A stretch of 64,000 nucleotides of DNA from Saccopteryx bilineata. Its lineage: Eukaryota > Chordata > Mammalia > Chiroptera > Emballonuridae. Location of the stretch: contig NC_089498.1 of NCBI RefSeq assembly GCF_036850765.1, forward strand, positions 56,905,795 to 56,969,794, in the 5' to 3' direction. Both the position numbers and the translations under genes were made by a program. Below, piece by piece: positions 58,746 through 64,000 of this stretch (its first letter is position 1; each line of letters opens with the position of its first letter). The notes under the pieces were generated by a model, which was not told the origin of the DNA, searched no databases, and was given only the letters and a program-made list of their open reading frames with translations.

Positions 58746-60301
58746 CAATGGTACATTGAGATACAAGTTTAATTCATTCTGTAACCAAGCTTATAAGTCA
58801 CTTAGCTTGTATATCAAACAAATTTCTCCTATTTAAAATAACTGAAACAGATTTAATCCATTCCAGCCCTGTGAAACATCCCAAACCATCCTAAATTATG
58901 AAAAAAGACACGTTTTTAATTAAGAAACACATATATTTCTTTACCAATGCATAACAAAATATATGAAATAAAAAAAGTGTTATTTAGTACTGTATTCTTA
59001 CCTTGGAGACAGACGAGTGTGCCTAATGGAGGTGAATGGCAGAGGAGGAGGGAGGGAGGAAGGGATGCAGGCACTGTAGACACGTAAACTAAAATTGCAA
59101 GTGAATGGGCTGGAACATTATCAAGGATTAGTAATGTTTTCATTGGGAGTTTATTTTATTGAAGATATTTATTCACTGCAGAACCAAAAATGAGATTTAC
59201 CCATTCAATAAAAAACTGCCGCGTAACCCATCCCCTAGCATTGGTGTGCCACATAATCTGCAGTTTTTCTCTAAGAATCTTGTGAGTCTTAAAGGCTCAA
59301 GGATTTTTGGAATAAAACACTAGCGGTGACTTTACTTTACAGCATTTGCACATAATGCAAGGGTCAGATGGTCCTTCATGAGTTTATGGCCTGGCAGCTT
59401 CCTCTCCTCTGCTAATGAAAGTCCTCCAGGGCATTTTTTCCAAAACAGTCCTGTTTTTTCACAGTTGAACACTTGTTGGGGGATGTAGTTTTCCTTTGTG
59501 ATGAGTGCAGCAAAACGTGTGATACACTTTTCAGCTGCCTTAATGTCAGCACTCGCAGCTTTACCATGCTTCACCACGAGTGGATGCCAAATCTCTTCTT
59601 GAAATTTTCAAACCAGCCATGACTTGTATCTTCTGCTGCCTCTTTTGAGGTTGATGGTTCTTTCTTCTTCAAGTTGCCATAATTAATATGTGCCTTTTTG
59701 CATATTACAGTCTCCATCACTGTATCTTCTGCCAGCTCTTTTCTTTCACCCACACTAGCTTCTTCATTTCTTCATGGATATTTGTCCTTAATTGGGACAG
59801 AATTGTAGTTTCTTTTGCTGGATTTGTGCTTTTGATAGCATCCTTTTGTTTAAGGATGGTACAAATTATAGATGTATTGCGGTTGTACAGTCTTGCCAGT
59901 TCAATCACTTGTACACCACACTCATGTATTTCTAATATTTCTTTCTTTACTTCGATTGACATCATTCTCTTCTTCTTCTCATACTGTCCTTTACACTCAC
60001 TTTCTTTGGCCCCATGATAACACACAAAAAAAGTTAGTAAAAAATGCAAAAGTGATGCAAAAACGAGTACAGCACACAAGATTTGACTTGATTATGTGGG
60101 TAACATGTGAGAAAGAATGAGATGCTGGTGTTCTGCTGCCGATACTGGACCCATGTGACAACACGCCAACTAGTGGTAGCTTTCTGAATCATGACTCATA
60201 TCTCAGAATTTTGCTCAGATCTTGAACAAAAATACGACCTAGTCGCAGCTTGTATCTTAAAAATTTGTATGTTGGTCTGCTCGTATCTCAAGGCACCACT
60301 G
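58746..60301 (-). mobile_element. Tigger copy 2, internally deleted
   Basis: Read on the minus strand, it has the 5' terminus at 60301, N-terminal transposase, the DDE start, then a jump near 59100 from the second-Asp region straight into the 3'UTR. It ends at the 3' terminus 'caatggtacattgag' (58746). It is 1,556 bp long and lacks the transposase C-terminus. Confidence 0.82.
59104..60079 (-). pseudogene. Tigger transposase, copy 2, truncated
   Basis: Minus-strand pieces are 60079-59717 ('KKKRMMSIEVKKEILEI', 'TTILSQLRTNIHEEMKK'), 59753-59571 and 59577-59332. The first catalytic position reads 'NCEKTGLFWKK' (Glu instead of Asp, about 59458). The second Asp is kept in 'LILDNVPAHS' (about 59130). 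The rest of the DDE domain, including the third Asp, is deleted. The two copies therefore carry different catalytic defects. Confidence 0.82.
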
Positions 60302-60855
60302 TATTTTTTTCCAATCGCTGCTGTCCTTAAGTGTTTCTGTAGAGAAATTGAATAGGGGATCCTCTATAGGTAATTAACTGCTTTTCTCTTGCAGCTTTTA
60401 GCATTCTTTCTTTGTCTCTTAACTTTGACATTTTAATTGTGATGTGTCTTACTATAGGCCTCTTTGGGTTTCTCTTTAATGGAACTCTCTGTGCTTCTTG
60501 AATTTGTATGACTTTTTCCTTCATCAATTTAGAGAAGTTTTCAGCTATGATTTCTTCAAACAGGTTCTCTATTCCTTGTTCTTCATCTTCTCCTTCAGGA
60601 ACCCCTATGACGTGGATATTTTTTCTCTTCATGTTGTCACAGAACTCTGTTCAATTTTTCTCAGTCTTTTTGAGCCTCTTTTCTTTTTGCTACTCTGCTT
60701 TTATGCTTTCACTTATCTTGTCCTCTAAATCACTGATTTGATCCTCTGCTTTATGCAGCCTGCTATTAATTCCTTCTAGTGCAGCCTTCATTTCTGATAC
60801 TGTATTTGTCATTTCTGACTGGTTCTTTTTAATGATTTCAATGTACTTTTTTTAA

Positions 60856-61227
60856 AATTAAAAAAAAAAAATTTTAATTATGAAGTTGGAAACAGGGAGG
60901 CAGTCAGACTCCCACAAGCACTGGACCGGGATCCATCCAGCATGCCCACCAGGGGGCGATGCTCTGCCCCTCCGGGGCATCACTTTGTTGCAACCAGAGC
61001 CACTCTAGCGCCTGGGGCAGAGGCCAAGGAGCCATCCCCAGCGCCCGGGCCATCTTTGCTTCAATGGAGCCTCGGCTGCGGGAGGGGAAGAGAGAGACAG
61101 AGAGGAAGGGGAGGGGGAGGGGTAGAGAAGCAGATGGGTGCTTCTCTTGTGTGCCCTGGCCGGGAATCAAACCCGGGACCTCCACACACCAGGCTGATGC
61201 TCTACCACTGAGCCAACCGGCCAGGGC
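60856..61227 (-). mobile_element. tRNA-derived SINE, family 3, minus, at an L1-C deletion junction
   Basis: Antisense copy with an A/T-rich tail at 60856-60880, body 'ctttgcttcaatggagcc', B-box antisense 'gaatcaaacccgg' and head reversed ending 'aaccggccagggc'. I find no target duplication. L1-C sequence on the two sides is not contiguous (compare L1-B). Confidence 0.85.
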
Positions 61228-63336
61228 CTGAATATTCAAATTTTATTTCTCTCCTACAAGGTGAGCAGTAGGTTCAGACCGAGTGTGGCCAACGGTCTCC
61301 TCTGCAGAAGTTGTTTCAGCTGTTGAGATCCTGGTCTTAAGGAAGAAGACTGAGATAGTCCTCTCCTGGGGTTGACTGTGCCCCTTCCAAAGGTAGCTAA
61401 TCCCCTCTATCAAATCCAATAATAGACTCACAGGGACCCACACTTTTAACGTCCTTGCTGTAAGCCTCTCTCTCTTCCCCCTGTGGAATCTAGCCCAGCA
61501 GAACAGAATATCTAGTGCCCAGGCTGACTGACTGTGAAACACCACCGTATTCAATTTACATGAGCCACTGTGCCAGCGCTGATCACAGAGAGTGGAACTC
61601 ACCTCAGCTGGGCCCGGTGTGATGAGCTTTTCCTTAGGTTACCACTCTAACAGGGTTGTTAGGTCCTGAGCCAATGCTTTCCACCGCTGGCCCCTGTATG
61701 TGCCAGCTCTGGGACTCCTAAGCAGAAACCCAGTGCAGACCAGTGGGAAACACTGCCCATGACTGGCCCTCAGCAACTTTCTTGGAGCTACAAGCAATTC
61801 AGAGTTTGTGGCTGCCTCTGTTGGGCCCAGGTGTACATGGAAATACCAGTTGCATACCTTGGCTGGGTTTTACCCATTTTGGGCCTGGGGAAAGTCTGCT
61901 CAAATGGCCAAGTTTCCCTGAGTCTTGCCTCCTGCAGCCGGTCTGCTGGCTGCTTGTTGGGCTCAGCTGCTGAAAAAACCTCTGCTAGAGTCTAGAGCAG
62001 GGGACCCCAAACTTTTTACACAGGGGGCCAGTTCACTGTCCCTCAGACCATTGGAGGGCCAGACTATAAAAAAAAACAACTATGAACAAATCCCTATGCA
62101 CACTGCACATACCTTATTTTAAAGTAAAAAAAAAACAAAACAAAACAGGAACAAATACAATATTTAAAATAAAGAAAAAGTAAATTTAAATCAACACACT
62201 GACCAGTATTTCAATGGGAACTATGCTCCTCTCACTGACCACCAATGAAAGAGGTGCCCCTTCCGGAAGTGCAATGGGGGATGGATAAATGGCCTCAGGT
62301 GGCCACATGTGGTCCACAGGCCAGAGTTTGGGGACACCTGGTCTTTACCGTGCAGCAATTCAGCGATTAGGAAGGGTGGTGGGTGTGGCTCTGCCCCTTG
62401 GCCCCAGGTGTCAGTCTGTCCAGACTTTTTTCACAGATCTCAGTAGGTTGTGGCTCTAGGAGTTTGGTGAGTGTGGCCTCTGAGACCCAGAGGTGTGATC
62501 TGCCCCTCTTTGGACAGTTTCAGTTGAGTCTCTTTTGAAGTGGAAGCACCAGTCATAGACTCAGGAAAGTGTGTGTGTGTGGGGAAGGTCCAGTCTCAAC
62601 ACCAGGAAACTGAGTCACTGACGCACCCCCTGCTTTATGGCCTCTCAAAATGACTTATTGCCATGCCTGGGTTAGAAGAGACTCCTGAGAGTGGGGTAGC
62701 TGCTTTTCCCCAGGCTGATGCCACTCAGAGGAAATAGCTCCACCCCCAAAAGATGGAAAAAGCAGTACTGCAGAATGATTCAGCACAGGGGTTCCAGTGG
62801 CCGTGCCCCACAGTGTCTCTACCTGGGCCTCAAACTTTACATTCTCCTCCTGCAACTCCAGTCCTCTCAGCTCTCTTCCGCCAGAGCCCTGGGTAAGTGT
62901 CTGTGAATAAGTTTTCTGTGCCAGCCATTTAAAATGGAATCTGTGTCCAAGAGGTGTGTCTCATTCTCGTGGACAGAAACCTGGCTCTTTTTGTGGTTAA
63001 ATGGTGTCTGGGCACTTCTTCTAGGCTTTGGGGCTCTAGGCTGAAGCTCAAGGCCTGAGACTGAGACCCACACCTCTCAGGCCAACCAATCCCACCATGA
63101 GAGTCCCTCTGGGCCACCATTCGCTCCTGGGAGCAGGGCAACCCTTTCTGCATCTCTACCCTTCTTACCAGTCTCAGTGTGGCTTTTTGGGTGATCCTTG
63201 GTTATAGTTTCTTCTTAGTTTTGTCCAAAGTTGGTTTTTCAAGATGATTTTTAAAAAATTAAGTTGTAATCCAATTTGATCCTGGGAGGTGGCAATTGGA
63301 ACGTCCACCTACTCTGTCGCCATCTTTTGGACCTTG
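61228..63336 (-). promoter_or_regulatory. L1-C 5'UTR
   Basis: About 1.8 kb excluding the MITE. It shares text with the L1-B leader, for example the minus-strand equivalents of 'cctggggaaaagcagctacc' (62716) and 'ctactgctcacc' (61260). The extreme 5' end on the minus strand has 'aaaagatggcgacagag', a YY1-like site (antisense 'gccatctttt' at 63319-63328). The open frame at 61602-61243 is inside the leader and shows no known domain. Confidence 0.65.
61998..62340. mobile_element. hAT-like MITE inside the L1-C 5'UTR
   Basis: Left terminus 'caggggaccccaaacttttt', body in reverse of that at 45811-46292 ('ccctatgcacactgcacat', 'caccaatgaaagaggtgcc'), right end 'agtttggggacacctg'. Flanks 'gtctagag' and 'gtctttac' match at only 5 of 8 bases, so the duplication is uncertain. 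Confidence 0.75.
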
Positions 63337-63390
63337 GGAGTTGATGCTTCCTGCTCCTCCTTCTCTCTCTCTCTCCTCTCCTAAAAACCA
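63337..63390 (+). repeat. Tail fragment of a family-2 SINE
   Basis: 'gggagttgatgcttcctgctcc' followed by a CT-rich run is the 3' part of the family-2 SINE (compare 44125-44170). It directly abuts the 5' end of L1-C. The head is missing. 63391-63716 is AT-rich spacer with nothing recognised. Confidence 0.6.
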
Positions 63391-63716
63391 AATTGAATTG
63401 ATTTTTTTTATGTTATAAGGGTCAATATTAATATTTTTCATATCAATTAAATTGTTATTTTCTAAATACTCTGCAGGGCCACCATTACAACAAATAATGG
63501 GCCTTCATATGTATGAGATTGTTCCTGGATTATTTTGTTTCTATGCTTGTGCAATTACTATAGTACTTTTATTATTATAGTTTTGTAATAAAATTTATAC
63601 TGGAAAATTTAAGTATTACATTTTTTTAAAACAATTTTGACTATTTTTTATATTGTTATATGACTTTAAGAATTAACCTTTTATTTTATCTGAATTAAAA
63701 AAACACTTGAGATTTT

Positions 63717-64000
63717 GCCCTGGCTGGTTGGCTCAGCGGTAGAACGTCGGCCTGGCGTGTGGGGGGGACCCGGGTTCGATTCCTGGCCAGGGCACATAGG
63801 AGAAGCGCCCATTTGCTTCTCCACCCCCGCTCCTTCCTCTTTGTCTCTCTCTTCCCCTCCCGCAGCCAAGGCTCCATTGGAGTAAAGATGGCCCGGGCGC
63901 TGGGGATGGCTCCTTGGCCTCTGCCCCAGGCGCTAGAGTGGCTCTGGTCGCGGCAGAGAGACCCCCCCCCGAGGGGCAGAGCATCGCCCCCTGGTGGGCA
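63717..64000 (+). mobile_element. tRNA-derived SINE, family 3, cut by the window end
   Basis: Head 'gccctggctggttggctcag' with A-box 'tggctcagcggtagaacg' and B-box 'ggttcgattcc', then the GC-rich body up to 'cgccccctggtgggca' at the last base. The A-tail and right duplication lie outside the window. Confidence 0.92.

Larger units (their letters stand above)
56027..60301. mobile_element. Composite DNA transposon: two Tigger-type copies joined tail to tail
   Basis: This is a 4,275-bp unit. Both outer ends are the same 5' terminal sequence in opposite orientation: 'cagtggtaccttgagatac' from 56027, and the reverse complement of the right end reading 'cagtggtgccttgagatac' from 60301. They stay alignable for about 290 bp inward. 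TA dinucleotides flank it exactly (56025-56026 and 60302-60303), and the L1 ORF1 sequence rejoins across the site. Copy 1 is plus (56027-58745, 3' end truncated). Copy 2 is minus (60301-58746, internally deleted). The central ~120-bp segments form an inverted repeat. Confidence 0.88.
55812..60855 (-). pseudogene. L1 ORF1: L1-C ORF1, split by the Tigger composite
   Basis: The minus strand 60632-60327 encodes the ORF1p RRM with 'KNIHVIGVPEGEDEEQGIE' and the following basic stretch. The C-terminal part resumes at 56024 and ends near 55870 ('LKEFITPNPVLKEMLRG'-like text), 8-60 bp before the ORF2 start. The Tigger composite (56027-60301) lies between them at a TA site. The N-terminal part is missing at the SINE junction (60856). 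Non-functional. Confidence 0.82.
51070..63336 (-). mobile_element. LINE-1 element L1-C, full length, minus, with five insertions
   Basis: Read on the minus strand, it starts near 'ccaaaagatggcgacagag' (about 63330) and passes through a 5'UTR similar to that of L1-B. It then runs through ORF1 pieces (60855-60304 and 56024-55812), ORF2 (55805 to about 51410) and a 3'UTR to about 51070. Insertions are two family-3 SINEs, one family-2 SINE, a hAT MITE and a 4.3 kb Tigger composite. Both L1 reading frames are broken. Confidence 0.9.

Noticed and set aside
1..64000. CRISPR arrays, bacterial operons, ribosome binding sites, riboswitches
   Set aside because: The SINE/L1/LTR content is vertebrate, and no spaced identical short repeats or prokaryotic gene organisation occur.

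Overview
This is non-coding, repeat-dense mammalian nuclear DNA, almost certainly from a bat and most likely a horseshoe bat (Rhinolophus) or close relative. The evidence is three tRNA-derived SINE families in many copies. One is a ~390 bp element starting GCCCTGGCCGGTTGGCTCAG (Rhin-1/VES-like). One starts CCTGACCAGGCGGTGGTG. One starts CCTGACCTGTGGTGGCGCAG. They occur with LINE-1, endogenous retroviral LTRs and DNA transposons. The lineage call rests on my memory of bat SINEs, not on a search. I recognise no host protein-coding exon and no functional RNA gene. The open reading frames are either decayed transposon proteins or chance frames inside repeats and microsatellites.

Layout. 1-4370 is AT-rich spacer with an old MIR, two SINEs and a MaLR-like fragment. 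4371-10340 is a near-complete plus-strand L1 (L1-A) with broken ORF1 and ORF2. 10341-21085 is mostly unannotatable AT-rich DNA with MIRs, a MaLR-type LTR, a hAT MITE with a perfect 8-bp target duplication, two old L1 pieces, microsatellites and a 132-bp inverted duplication. 21088-29878 is an older full-length L1 (L1-B), interrupted by a SINE and by a solo LTR. 30106-30347 is a mariner-type MITE. 31261-45243 is an ERV-rich block. It holds seven or more LTRs of one 5-bp-TSD family (here LTR-A/B), two solo LTRs of a 6-bp-TSD family, and two short non-autonomous proviruses (39274-41651 minus, 42296-44354 plus). 45372-50834 has SINEs, hAT-like elements and an ancient Tigger. 51070-63336 is a third full-length L1 on the minus strand (L1-C). 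It is split by three SINEs, a hAT MITE and a 4.3 kb composite Tigger made of two copies joined tail to tail. The window ends inside a SINE at 63717.

The nested insertions give a relative chronology. L1-C is older than the Tigger composite, which is older than the SINE inside it. L1-B is older than the LTR-A copy inside it. LTR-B is older than the short 6-bp-TSD LTR inside it. The most unusual structures are the tail-to-tail Tigger dimer, which appears to have inserted as one unit (single TA duplication, both outer ends being the same 5' end), and the 1.06 kb internal region of the provirus at 39274-41651, which encodes an unidentified coiled-coil-like peptide instead of gag-pol.
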